A DNA stretch of 23,320 bases. It comes from Chara braunii (Eukaryota; Streptophyta; Charophyceae; Charales; Characeae). The DNA is taken from positions 2,990,895-3,014,214 of the forward strand of contig BFEA01000028.1 in assembly GCA_003427395.1 (NCBI GenBank). Direction: 5' to 3'. The first letter of the stretch is position 1. The number at the start of each line of letters is the position of its first letter. Positions 1 to 8,427 of the stretch are shown one piece after another. The position numbers and the translations under genes were made by a program. The notes below the pieces were generated by a model. It did no database searches and had not been told where the DNA came from. It saw only the letters and a program-made list of their open reading frames with translations.

Positions 1-33
1 GGACCCTTCAGGCGGGCCCCTTCTTCTGAGATA

Positions 34-190
34 GTTGCTGTTCAGCCGGGCCCATTCAGGCGGGCTTTATATTGAGTTGCTGTTCAGCCGGGCCCATTCA
101 GGCGGGCCCTATTTCGAGTTCGGTCAGGCCATTCAGACAGGCGTCCATATTGAGTTGCGGATTGCTATTCCGGTCAGGTCTTGGAGGCAG
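34..190. repeat. Degenerate 42-bp tandem repeat
   Basis: The motif GTTGCTGTTCAGCCGGG starts at 34 and again at 76. Weaker copies start near 118 and 154, so the period is 42 bp and then about 36 bp. Because 42 is a multiple of three, a plus-strand frame reads a 14-residue repeat (LFSRAHSGG core), but other frames in this stretch hit stops at 73-75 and 151-153. It may be a minisatellite running into the reading frame that follows. The array probably continues off the left edge of the window. Confidence 0.8.
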
Positions 191-714
191 TACCCGTACC
201 AGAGAGGGTGTGCTTTCTGTCCAAGCTGGCCAGTCATCGTGAGACTACCCCTAAGTGGGGTAGATTGATCCCAAGGTTCTACTACAGACATGTGGGACAC
301 CAGAGTTTCACTATCAGGGCCAATGAGTCCTCGACCTCGAGATACACGCTCGTGATCACCTACTCGGTGAAGGGGGCAGAGACAGGGGTGAAGGGCACCA
401 CATACGACTGGATTGTTGATTACATATTTCGCAGGGAGAGCTATTGGAGGGACAACTGGCTACATGTGGTGTTCCCTCGTGTACCTTCAGCACCTGGGGG
501 TGTGCTCTTCGATTTTGATGGATGCAACCCCAAGCCTCTTAGTGAGCCCCGTAGCAAAAAGGACGACCGGATCCAGAGAGAGATAACCAGATCCGGAGTC
601 CCAATCACTACATGTGTCCCGAAATCAGAGACGGACGAGTCGGACTTGGAGCCTTGCTCTGTGAGTGACGTTGATCTTGGCGATTATTTCGACTGGGACA
701 CTCACAGAGATTGA
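154..714 (+). CDS. Unrecognised open frame, upstream part of a broken gene or exon
   Basis: I do not recognise this protein. The frame is open from just after a stop at 151-153 to a TGA at 712-714, about 186 codons, and contains no in-frame ATG. It is therefore an internal exon, a 5'-truncated gene or a decayed one; no start can be chosen. The N-terminal two thirds alternate hydrophobic and polar residues (for example YTLVITYSVKG near 356-388, then a Trp/Tyr-rich stretch), suggesting a beta-rich fold. The C-terminus is acidic and Ser/Asp-rich. Composition is balanced and not low-complexity, which supports real coding. The acidic character continues past the stop in frame 2 (707-814) and then into the next open frame, so the two are probably one former protein. 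No transmembrane segment or zinc motif is visible. Confidence 0.45.
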   Translation, partial: VADCYSGQVLEAVPVPERVCFLSKLASHRETTPKWGRLIPRFYYRHVGHQSFTIRANESSTSRYTLVITYSVKGAETGVKGTTYDWIVDYIFRRESYWRDNWLHVVFPRVPSAPGGVLFDFDGCNPKPLSEPRSKKDDRIQREITRSGVPITTCVPKSETDESDLEPCSVSDVDLGDYFDWDTHRD

Positions 715-831
715 GTTTGAGGACAGTGACGGGAGCGCTGGAGACCTGCGAGCGGAGACGTCGGAGGGCGACATTGAGGAGGATCGCACATCTTCTTGCA
801 CGGTATCTTCTTGAGGGTGATTGACTCCTAC

Positions 832-1257
832 ATGTCAGACGACCCTGGGTCTGAGACAGTTATTGGTCCCCCAAGAGGGGAGGGTCTGGTTCCATACCTT
901 GGAGATGGCTATAGTCATTTGGTCGGGACAGACTTTGCTATGCAGGCTTATCGAAAGCCTCTTTACGGAGATCGCTTTCTCGAGGTTTCCTACATTTACT
1001 CTGGTGGGAGAGGACGTATTGAGATATTGATTGGAGCTTCTGGCGATATCATCCTTGCGGAGGAGCTTTATCTCAGGAGCATCGCAGACGAGAAGATGGC
1101 CAGATGCATGACCTATATCTGCAAGATTGATCCAGCAGCGCCTCTCGAGATCAGCTATGTGGTTCCAGAGTTTATAGCCACACGAGTTCTCAATGACGAG
1201 GAGTCCCAGACGGCAGCACTCACTCACGAGGGGGTACCGCTTATTATCATTGATTGA
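832..1257 (+). CDS. Unrecognised open frame, downstream part of the same broken gene
   Basis: I do not recognise this protein. The ATG at 832 gives 141 residues to a TGA at 1255-1257; the frame is open further upstream to about 796. It starts acidic (MSDDPGSET), then has a Gly-rich turn (PPRGEG), hydrophobic strands (FLEVSYIYSGGRG, IEILIGASGDIILAEELYL), a helix-like charged part with Met and Cys, and a hydrophobic end. It is in the same frame as 154-714, with an acidic frame-2 bridge (707-814) between them, so one +1 and one -1 shift would reconnect them. An AT-richer stretch resembling a 3' untranslated region follows. It could be a host gene, a domesticated element or an unclassified transposon ORF. 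No Ty3 or LINE domain matches what I see. Confidence 0.45.
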   Translation: MSDDPGSETVIGPPRGEGLVPYLGDGYSHLVGTDFAMQAYRKPLYGDRFLEVSYIYSGGRGRIEILIGASGDIILAEELYLRSIADEKMARCMTYICKIDPAAPLEISYVVPEFIATRVLNDEESQTAALTHEGVPLIIID

Positions 1258-1580
1258 GGTTCTCTCTTTTCAGTCACTATTGATGTATTACGACATTATT
1301 ATTTATTAGTGGCTACAACCCTCCAATGGCTGCTCCCTGCATACTCTGTGTACTACTCTTCAGTCTCGTTTCTCTGGTCATGCTCTTGCAGAGTTTGGTT
1401 TCTGGTCTTCTCATGTTGGTAGTGTCAAGTGCTCTATGATGTATGATGCATGTTTGTTATTTTTCCTCCTTATTTTATGTAGGTTACACTCAAGGCAGCT
1501 TAAAGGACTCCTGAATGATAGGGACTCTGCTGACCTTGAGTCTATCCTTTATACGGGGTCAGGTGCAAGCGATAAACCCG
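1258..1580. other. Gene-free spacer before the Ty3 remnant
   Basis: This stretch is T-rich on the plus strand and has no convincing reading frame. It has the feel of a 3' untranslated region of the preceding plus-strand frame. The degraded integrase end of the Ty3 element begins somewhere around 1490-1580; I cannot place the junction exactly. Confidence 0.5.
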
Positions 1581-1760
1581 AACGCCTCACTCTAAGCCGT
1601 GTCGCCGCTGGAAGGAGGGACACTATAGATCGGGGTTCTCAAAGAGTAGCCCGCTCGCGGTTCTATAATTTGGCTCGCTATTAGAGGTTTCCTCAACTCT
1701 TCTCAGGAGATCACTATAGATCGGGTCCTGAGCGTACGCATCTCTTATTTTCTGTTGTAG
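1580..1760 (-). pseudogene. pol: Ty3 integrase N-terminal fragment
   Basis: Just downstream of the RNase H end, a frame on the minus strand reads DLQQKIRDAYAQDPIYSDLL from about 1758, then a short spacer ending in a GLLFENPD-like segment before a stop. This matches the usual spacer between RNase H and the zinc-binding head of Ty3 integrase. Beyond this the sequence is too degraded to show the HHCC zinc motif. The DDE core is absent. Confidence 0.6.
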
Positions 1761-1901
1761 ATCTACTCTACTCCTATGTCCAGATAGTGCATTAGGGCAT
1801 CAGGCACCACGTTATACTTGCCTTTGTCAGGTTTCAACTCAAAGTCAAAGTGGTCTATCTTTGTTGCCCACCTAGTCGATTTGGGCGTCATCTTGGCTTG
1901 T

Positions 1902-1909
1902 GTCTTAAG
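1902..1909. repeat. Left 8-bp target-site duplication
   Basis: GTCTTAAG here is identical to 2618-2625. In the interrupted RNase H frame this sequence encodes part of the WLKT segment, so the duplication is confirmed by the coding sequence on both sides. Confidence 0.9.
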
Positions 1910-2617
1910 CATACATGCAAGCGCACCTCGTGCGGCGGCGCACGCGCCCAACTGATCCCGTGCGGCGCACGACATGTGCGAGGAACGAACCGTCACCCCC
2001 CTTCGAAAAAAAAAAAAGGCCGGGGCTCGACACGATGCGTTCGAGACCCCCCGCCAAAATTATAAGCGGGATGATTTTTTTTTTTTGTAGGAGTGCTGCC
2101 TCACCTTGCTCCTTCTCCCCTTCCTCCTCCTCCCTTCTCCTTTTCGTTTCCTCCTTTTCGTCCTCCTCCTGCCTTCCATGTCTCCTCCTCCTGCCCTTCC
2201 TCCTCCTCCTTGTCTCCTCCTCCTCCTCGTACTTCGCCATCTTCCATGCCTCCTCGTCTCCTTACCTTCCTCATGTCCTCCCCTCCCTCTCCGTACATGT
2301 CTCCTCCTCCTCCCACTCATCCTCCTCCTGCCCTTCCTCTTTCCCTTCGTCCATCTCTTCTCCTCCCCCATCTCTACTCCTCCTCGTCGTCGTCCTAGCT
2401 ATTCTCGTCGTCCTCCTCGGCCACATCCTCCTCCTCCTCTCCATGTCCCCCTCTACTCGCCATATCCCCAGCTTCCTGTCATACGCCCCCCCCCCCCCCC
2501 CCCCCCCCCCCCCAAAAAATAAAATAATAATAATAATAAAAAACCTGCGCGATTCTGCACGGGCACCCCCTGCACGGAACTCCGCACGAATGTGCGGCTC
2601 ATGCGGTTGCAAGTATG
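1910..2617. mobile_element. Nested 708-bp non-autonomous DNA transposon, hAT-like
   Basis: The insert is flanked by exact 8-bp direct repeats GTCTTAAG (1902-1909 and 2618-2625). Its ends are imperfect inverted repeats: CATACATGCAAGCGCA on the left, and CATACTTGCAACCGCA when the right end is read inward on the minus strand (14 of 16 match). Just inside each end is a short perfect hairpin (1922-1934 with 5-bp arms; 2582-2597 with 6-bp arms), and GTGCGG-type motifs repeat in both subterminal regions. An 8-bp duplication, short termini and subterminal repeats fit the hAT superfamily, although the terminal bases are not the classic CAGGG/TAGGG. No transposase is encoded: the core is A/T runs, a long pyrimidine tract and a C28 run. 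Confidence 0.8.
2095..2541. repeat. Pyrimidine-rich core with C28 run and ATA repeats
   Basis: About 380 bp are almost pure C/T on the plus strand, built of CCT, CTC and TCC triplets, followed by 28 consecutive C (2486-2513), a short A run and an AAT/ATA microsatellite to 2541. Long open frames on both strands here (Pro/Ser-rich on plus, Arg/Glu/Gly-rich on minus) are artefacts of composition. Such tracts can form triplex or i-motif/G-quadruplex structures and are prone to assembly error. Confidence 0.85.
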
Positions 2618-2625
2618 GTCTTAAG
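2618..2625. repeat. Right 8-bp target-site duplication
   Basis: GTCTTAAG, identical to 1902-1909, marks the right edge of the inserted DNA transposon. Confidence 0.9.
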
Positions 2626-2890
2626 CCATCTCACAGTTGCATGATCTGAGTAGACTTTAAAGTGCCTCCCCAATGATCTAATGCCTATCTGAGAGCGTAG
2701 AGTTCTCTCTTATATGTAGAGGCTGCTACTTTATCAGAAGGCAGCCTAGCTGACATGAACTCTACGCGTTTATAGTCATCGCCGTCATTCTGCTGTAACA
2801 CAACGCCTATGCCATATTGGCTTGCATCTGTCGTGATGATGAAGGATAATGAGGGATCAACTATCTTGAGGACAAGATATTCTACCAAGG

Positions 2891-3670
2891 CCTTCTTTAA
2901 CTTCTTTAAGGCCGAGGTGCGGTCTTTGTCCCACTTTCAAATCGCTTCCTTCTTTAGGAGTCTGCGAAGGGGAGCAGCGACAACAGACAAGTTTCTTACA
3001 AACTTTTTGTAGTAGTTGGCCTGTCCTAAGAACGAACGCAACTCGGTCGGAGTATGAGGAAATCGCTAGTCTCTAATCACTGCTATCTTGCCATCCTCTA
3101 GCCTGATGCCATCTCCATCCAACACGTGGCCCAAGTACAGGACTTTTGTCTTCGCCGACTCACACTTTTTGCATTGATCTTGAAGTTGGCTTCTCTCAGC
3201 TTCTCCAAGATATGCCTTAGATTGCCCTCATGTTCTTGGAGGGACTTGCTAAAAACTAGGATATCGTCTAAATACACTTCGACGAATATATCTAGGGTGT
3301 AAACAAGTCATTCATACAACATTGAAATGTGGCTGGTGCATTAGCTAGTCCAAATGGCATCACTATAAACTCATAATGCTCATATCTAGTCCGGAATGCC
3401 GTCTTATATTGGTCATCAGAGTAGACCTCTATCAGATGGTACCCTGACTTCAAGTCTATCTTAGTAAAATACTTGCAACCTTGCACCCGAGCTAACAGAT
3501 CGTCTATGTTGGGCAATGGTTTTGCATTCTTTACGGTTATTGCATTCAGACTCCTGTAGTCTATACACATTCTAAGTTCTCCCTCTTTCTTTGGGCTGAG
3601 CAAAATAAGTGCGCCAAAAGGAGATGAACCGGGTCTAATTCATCCATTCTCTATGAGCTGGTCTAACTAT
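2891..3670 (-). pseudogene. pol: Ty3/gypsy reverse transcriptase
   Basis: The frame 3603-3292 holds successive RT blocks: KKEGELRMCIDYRSLN, FTKIDLKSGYH (first catalytic Asp, residue 50 of this frame), and YEFIVMPFGLANAPATFQ. After a frameshift near 3292 the catalytic YLDD box lies at 3263-3274, followed by a segment ending in KINAKS. A TAG at 3066-3068 interrupts the RDW-(x)[11 protein letters not shown] block just downstream, followed by the QANYYKKF-like thumb segment near 3010. All catalytic residues remain visible, but the frameshift and stops disable it. The role was copying the element RNA into DNA. Confidence 0.93.
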
Positions 3671-4380
3671 TTGCGTAGCTCCTCTAATTCCTTGGGAGGC
3701 ATTATGTAGACTGCTCCCTTAGGCGTCTTACTGCCAGGTTCTATCTCTATGAAGTGTTGAATAACCCTTGGCACTACCCCAAAGGGTGCTTCAACCATGT
3801 CTGCATACTCCTTGACCAAACTGGCAATAGTGGGATGGATTTTATCTTCCTCTTTTGGCTGGTCAGATGCTAGCTTTACATAAGCTACAAATACCTGTTC
3901 TTCGAGTTGCTCCTTCTTTGTAAATCTAGTGAAGGCAGGAGCACTAAGGCAGCAATGTGCTAAGGAGTTATCAACTTTTAACTCGTGAAACAAGCGGGCT
4001 TTCTTAATCCCACCTGATGGGCTAGGGAGCCTGCACTCATGCTCTCTAAAGTGCAAAGTGACTCCAATTGCCTCTCCCCAACCAGTACCAAGTACTATAT
4101 CAAAACGGAGGTTATCTTCTACGAGGAGAGTCAGGGAATGGAGAATCGTTTGTACCTTCCCTCTCCTTCTAGGCAAAAATACGCGTTGACCTCCTCGACG
4201 TACTCCTTGATCCGCATGGTGCGGTTATTTGTGAGGATGCTAACTACAGGCTCTTCCAACTTTTGGACTTTGAGGCTTAGCCTCAACTACTTCAGCGCCT
4301 TTCTACTGATGTAACTTATCGTGGCCCCACTAGCTATAAGAACCTCTACTCTAGATCTAAAGATCTATACATCTGCTAAC
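3667..4380 (-). pseudogene. pol: Ty3 aspartic protease and protease-RT linker
   Basis: Read from about 4380, the protease active-site segment appears as VLIASGATISYIS, where the family has Asp-Ser/Thr-Gly; the codon at 4332-4334 reads GCT (Ala), so the catalytic Asp is lost. A stop and shift follow, then the frame 4176-3667 carries the flap-to-C-terminal part (DIVLGTGWGEAIGVTLHF, equivalent to the usual D-[IV]-[IL]-L-G-x-x-W segment), a variable linker, and the pre-RT segment ending in MPPKELEELRK, which leads straight into the RT. Protease would process Gag-Pol in the virus-like particle. Confidence 0.85.
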
Positions 4381-4389
4381 AATAGTTGT

Positions 4390-5440
4390 CCTTTCTCATT
4401 CTTGTTCATTTTGGCCCAGGCTGGCCATCCTCTTTGAGCTCTTCGGCCAAGCCTCTGAGGGAAGCACTTGAGAGACTCTAACACAAGCTGTATCTGAGCA
4501 GCTAGCTAGGTGCTGGCCAGCAACCTCTACCATGGATACACGTAGAGTGGGAATTTCTACTTCGCGCGCACGCTCATCTCCACATGCTCCTGGGGTAGGG
4601 ACAATTGCCACCTCTACTGGTGGTTGCCTTTTGCTGCCCCAAGTGCAACACGATTAGGCCTTTTGTACTTCGTGCAAAATTTGAGAATGTGCCAGGGTCT
4701 CCACATAATACGCATTGAAACTTGTCCACGTGATCCTATTAAACATTACGCTCTAGGCCTAGGGGTTCCGAGGGCTTGCCTTCAGGTCATCCTGGGTGCC
4801 ATTCACCCCTTCTGGGAGGTGACCGACTTGAGATAGGGCGGTTAAGCGGGGGACCTTGACCCCTTCCTCCCACTTGGCGGTCTCTATTGCCGCCACCCCC
4901 CTGGCCGCCTTGCCCTCGATCACCTGAGGCCTAACCACTTCAACCACGACCTCGTCCTTCTCCTTGCAGCCTCCCTCCGGCAGCGACAACAACATATGAA
5001 CTCCCCCTCTTTGCACTCCTGTCTTTCTTCCTCAAGTCCCCATTCTAGTTTGTATAGGGGACTTCCTCTGCACCACCTTCCTCCATGGTTAGTATTAGAC
5101 TTCCTTTGTCCTTGACTTGGCCAGAGATGGTGCGACCCTTCCACTTTTTCCCTTTAGTCAAGTCCTTATTCCAGAAAGTGGTAATTGTCATGGACTGGCG
5201 GCGAAGGCAACAACTTCCCTACTAAGGCGATCGTAGGTCATCCCAGGCTGCTGCCTCTTGTTGAAGAAATGCCCTTACAATTGCTCGGGCAACGCGCAGT
5301 AGAAAAGTTGGACTAGCTATGCTTCTGTATCTCCATGGCTAGACACAACAATGAGTTCGTCCATAGTGTCTCTTAGTGCGTGAACACTCTTCCAAGGCTG
5401 CGTATGGATCCTTTGGAGTTTGTCGGACGCCTTCAATCAT
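4390..5440 (-). pseudogene. gag: Ty3 Gag C-terminal half with CCHC zinc knuckle
   Basis: After the capsid part, minus-strand frames read a segment like LVQLFYCALPEQL and QQPGMTYDRLSREVV, typical of the end of a retrotransposon Gag domain. A basic, Lys/Arg-rich nucleocapsid region follows. The knuckle C-x2-C-x4-H-x4-C lies at about 4714-4674 (CVLCGDPG, then HILKFC), broken by a one-base shift between the Gly and the His. The stretch 4611-4396 is a linker of no recognised domain before the protease. Several stops and shifts occur. Gag packages the element RNA. Confidence 0.85.
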
Positions 5441-5945
5441 CTAGTAACATCCGCAAAGTGTTCTCGCGCGAAAGTAGTCGCTTCACCACTCAAAGCCTGA
5501 AAGGCTATTAGGTCATTTGTTGTCGAGAGGCATGTTTTGTAGATACAGATATGATTTAATGCTAGCCTCCCAATTGTCAAAGTCCTCACCCCTTTTCCCA
5601 CTATAGGGCTCAGGGAAGCAAACTTTGACTCTCTCTCGGAAGGGTTGCGACTCTTCTTCGTTGGGGACTGCCATCTTGACAACCTCAATCGCACCGGTAC
5701 AAAACTTCGTTGTTTTACCGATTGCGATCCGCATCTCATTGATGAGATGAATCATCATCTCCTGGGCAAAGTCATGGAATCCGGCTCGTACGGATTCAAG
5801 TGCTACACTGTGTCCACAAAGGTGTCTTATCTGTTCTCGTTGAGCTGCCATAACAAAAGCCAAACCACAGGAGAGGGTGTCAATCTTTTTCCCAATTTCT
5901 TTTTCTTCTCCCATTCGACCCATCCGCACTTCTGCCGTCATCTAT
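5437..5945 (-). pseudogene. gag: Ty3 Gag capsid-like segment
   Basis: Two overlapping minus-strand frames carry one Gag domain. The frame 5941-5513 contains VKVCFPEPYSGKRGEDFDNW and then SIKSYLYLQNMPLD, the usual start of the retrotransposon Gag fold (a P-x-Y/F-x-G-x4-F-x-x-W pattern). After a one-base shift the frame ending at 5437 continues with TNDLIAFQALSGEATTFARE, the end of that helix bundle. It is followed by a stop, then by the C-terminal half at lower coordinates. Confidence 0.85.
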
Positions 5946-6661
5946 TCCTCCTCCATATTGTCTGCCATTTCCAATTGCCTCGTCTTCTCCTTTGCAATTT
6001 CCATTCTAACTGTCTCTCCTGCTTTCTCGCTTGACGACGCAGGGGGCTCCTCTCTCTTTCCAGCTCTCTTTCTCCTGCTTCTCTTTCAGGGAGACGTCCA
6101 ACTCTCCTTCCCTATCTTCCCCCAGGGATAGTTGCCACCCATTCCTTCATAGCCTTCTCCACCTCTTCTGGTGGGGCAAGGCTTGTACTCGTTTCTCCTC
6201 TTTCCTCCTTCCTTTCTTGTGGGCCCCTTACTGCGTGCTTTTATTTTCCTCTCTGCAGCAGGGTCCCCTCTTTTTTACTTTCTTCCTCCTCATCTTCTTC
6301 TTCGACCAATTCTTTGGCCAACTTCGCCTCTTGTTTCTTCTTCCACGCCTCCATCTCCTCCTCCATCTTTTTCTTTTTGGCTGCTTCTTCTTCCTGCAAG
6401 GCCAGCTTCTTGGCCTGTTTCTCCAAAGCTGTCTTCTCTTTTCTCTCCTTCGGCTCTCGGAGAATCGTGGCAGCCTTGTCCTTCTGTTCTTTACTATACG
6501 GACGGGTTTGGAGCCCAGACTGGGTAGTCACAGCACAACGAACGGTCCTCCAGAACCCAATGGGAAGAGGAAATGGATCAAGGGCCCCAAAGGGAGAGAC
6601 CCATGATGAAGGCAAACATTGGGTACTCGTCCATGCCGGAAGGGGTTACAATCATATGTGA
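5946..6661 (-). pseudogene. gag: Ty3 Gag N-terminal coiled-coil region
   Basis: The frame 6615-6241 reads TRPYSKEQKDKAATILREPK and then a Lys/Glu/Ala-rich heptad-like stretch (roughly residues 45-120), predicted coiled coil. The next 300 bases toward 5946 keep the same charged character in broken frames. The true start is uncertain: two ATGs in another frame lie near 6628 and 6643, while the coding frame has only non-ATG candidates near 6615. Charged helical Gag N-termini are common in Ty3 elements with long Gag proteins. Confidence 0.7.
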
Positions 6662-7660
6662 TTCCGCTCCTCAACACTTAGACTAACCCTTAACAACTTA
6701 GACACCAACCGCACTATAGGACTACAGAGGTTCTCTCTTCCATCTTAGCCAGGCTACCACTGTCGTCGGATGCTTTTGCAACTACAGTCCAATCTTTCCA
6801 CAGCCGTGGGATGCCCGTGCACCCACAGTTCGATCCCACCCGACTTTGGCTTCCAATTGTCTCTCTGTCAACTACTCGATGCTATACTATTACGACCGCC
6901 TAGTCTGTCACTACAGCACTACTAGCTGATCAGGAGGCATTTAAGGAGATTCTCTGTAACTCCTCAATAATTATTTAACGCCGCAGACAGGACGACGATC
7001 ACAGCCAGAGTTCTCTCAAGACTTAGACAGACTGGATGCACGACCTGCAGCTCGGAGTTCAGGTATAGTCTACCACCCAGAGTGGCCTCCCAGTCCGTAC
7101 CAGTCCTTGGGGGCGTTTCCCAAGGTCGTCCAGCGTCAGATACACCTCACCCCTACTAAGTCCCGTGCAGACGCCGCCCCCTCAGCCTTTATCCGACCAC
7201 ATACACGGAACCTACGACGACCTGGACAGGAGTGACTCAATGCAGAAAGAGTTGACAGACAACCTGCAAGACAGACTCGACTGCAGCAAGTACCAAGGTG
7301 AGTGTGCACCATCCATAGAGCAGAAAAGGACAAGGGCTAAGGCTTGAAGAGATTATACTGCTCCTCGCTCCGCACTCCAAGCTTGGTCAACAGTCAATTT
7401 TGGTCAACTATACCGGTCAACACTCCGGTCAATCCTTTGACCACCCAGCTATGGTGGCTTCCTCTATCTTCGTCACCTTCGTCCACTTTGCCCGCTTCTT
7501 CTTCGTCCTCAAGCTTGGCTATGGCCGACTTCTTCTTCTTCATCGTCGGCTATGGCTGCTGTCACCTTCTTCTTTGTCACCTCTCTCTTCTCTCACCTTC
7601 TTCTTCGTCACCAGTCTTCTCTCCCATCCTTCGCTATGGTTGTGTAGACAATGGGAAACA
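6662..7660 (-). other. Untranslated leader of the Ty3 element
   Basis: About 1 kb between the primer site and gag has no credible coding frame on the minus strand. The stretch 7344-7640 is rich in CTTCTTCGTC-like triplets and contains GGTCAA four times (7385, 7402, 7415, 7427) with an inverted TTGACC at 7437. GGCTATGG recurs near 7516 and 7549 with variants elsewhere. The leader assignment rests on position alone; part could be an unrelated insertion. Confidence 0.5.
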
Positions 7661-7672
7661 GCTCTGATATCA
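7661..7672 (-). promoter_or_regulatory. Primer-binding site, initiator-Met tRNA type
   Basis: On the minus strand this reads TGATATCAGAGC, one mismatch from TGGTATCAGAGC, the usual plant LTR-element site complementary to the 3' end of initiator-Met tRNA. It lies upstream of gag in the right orientation and would mark the 3' edge of the 5' LTR at about 7673. Confidence 0.65.
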
Positions 7673-8148
7673 CTGCATTCAGACTCGACTCTCACTTCCA
7701 ACACGCATACATGCAGATGCCGATGGCAAAAGTTCCTCAAAGCAGAATCAGGCACAAGCTTGAGATGGCGCAGCGCGCCCACACAGAAAACTCAGCAATA
7801 TGGCCTTTGGCCAGGAACTCGGCTCAAGACAACTTGTCACATCTTGCGGCTGTGGCATCTGAGCGCCAGTCAGAAATTCCCACCCGAACACTGTATTCAC
7901 CATCAGACACACCCACACGCACGTACGCACACAACTCATGAATCTGAATGTCTGCACTCACACACACTATCTTCTATCTTTTACACACTGGCCGCCGTCG
8001 TCTTCCTCCTCCTCCTAGCGGCTATGGCATCTTGCCCTTTTCAACATGAGCTCTCCTGCTGACCACCTGTGACTCAACCCACAAGTTACTCAAGCAGCGC
8101 TTCCGCTTAGTTGTCTCAGAATCAGTCCATGACTGATTGCTGCCTCTT

Positions 8149-8156
8149 TATTTATA
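8149..8156 (-). promoter_or_regulatory. TATA box of the candidate LTR
   Basis: TATAAATA on the minus strand, about 480 bp upstream of the primer site, is well placed to drive the element transcript. Confidence 0.5.
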
Positions 8157-8403
8157 CTGTTTCGTTTGGTGGTCTGGGCCTACCCGATGTCCCAGGCCCT
8201 CAAGAGGTGCAGTCCCACTCTGGTACTCGCTGCAAAACGGACTGGACTGGGACTGCCTTTTCATGTGCCCCTTCGGGGTTGACTTGTGACTCTTGACCTT
8301 TCACAGATTTGACGGGCTGCCTCTATTGACTTCGAGAGGTCAAGTTGACTCTTCGATACCTAACCTAGCCATGACCTACTCACCTTTCAGAGGACGTGTG
8401 GCC

Positions 8404-8427
8404 AGTTGACCTTTTGAAAGGTCAACT
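8404..8427. promoter_or_regulatory. Perfect palindrome of two W-box-like TTGACC sites
   Basis: Arms AGTTGACCTTT (8404-8414) and AAAGGTCAACT (8417-8427) are perfect reverse complements separated by two bases. TTGAC(C/T) is the core bound by WRKY factors in green plants. It lies about 250 bp upstream of the candidate LTR TATA box; further TTGAC cores lie at 8293-8298 and around 8338-8350. Regulation by WRKY proteins is inferred only. Confidence 0.5.

Larger units (their letters stand above)
1763..2890 (-). pseudogene. pol: Ty3 RNase H domain, split by a 708-bp insertion
   Basis: The upstream half (2888-2626) contains the TDAS active-site segment (FIITTDASQYG), then SARLPSDK and KRELYALR, a TAG at 2685-2687, and after a frameshift the KVYSDHATVRWLKT segment. 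The downstream half (about 1901-1763) resumes with QAKMTPKSTRWATKIDHF and the conserved KGKYNVVPDAL end of the domain. The two halves abut perfectly if the insertion and one copy of its 8-bp duplication are removed. RNase H removes the RNA strand during reverse transcription. This copy is dead from the insertion, the stop and the frameshift. Confidence 0.9.

Noticed and set aside
1905-2649. Long open frames on both strands, Pro/Ser-rich on plus and Arg/Glu-rich on minus
   Set aside because: They follow from the CT/GA triplet composition inside the DNA transposon; all frames are open and none has domain-like sequence.
5645-6661. Long plus-strand frames opposite gag (129, 191, 118 and 115 residues)
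   Set aside because: Antisense shadows of the Lys/Glu-rich Gag region; Phe/Leu/Ser-rich as expected from the complement.
6829-6838. B-box-like GTTCGATCCC suggesting another tRNA or SINE
   Set aside because: No A box at the right distance upstream; likely chance.
8404-8427. Rho-independent type terminator hairpin
   Set aside because: Eukaryotic context, no T tract; a palindromic protein-binding site is more likely.
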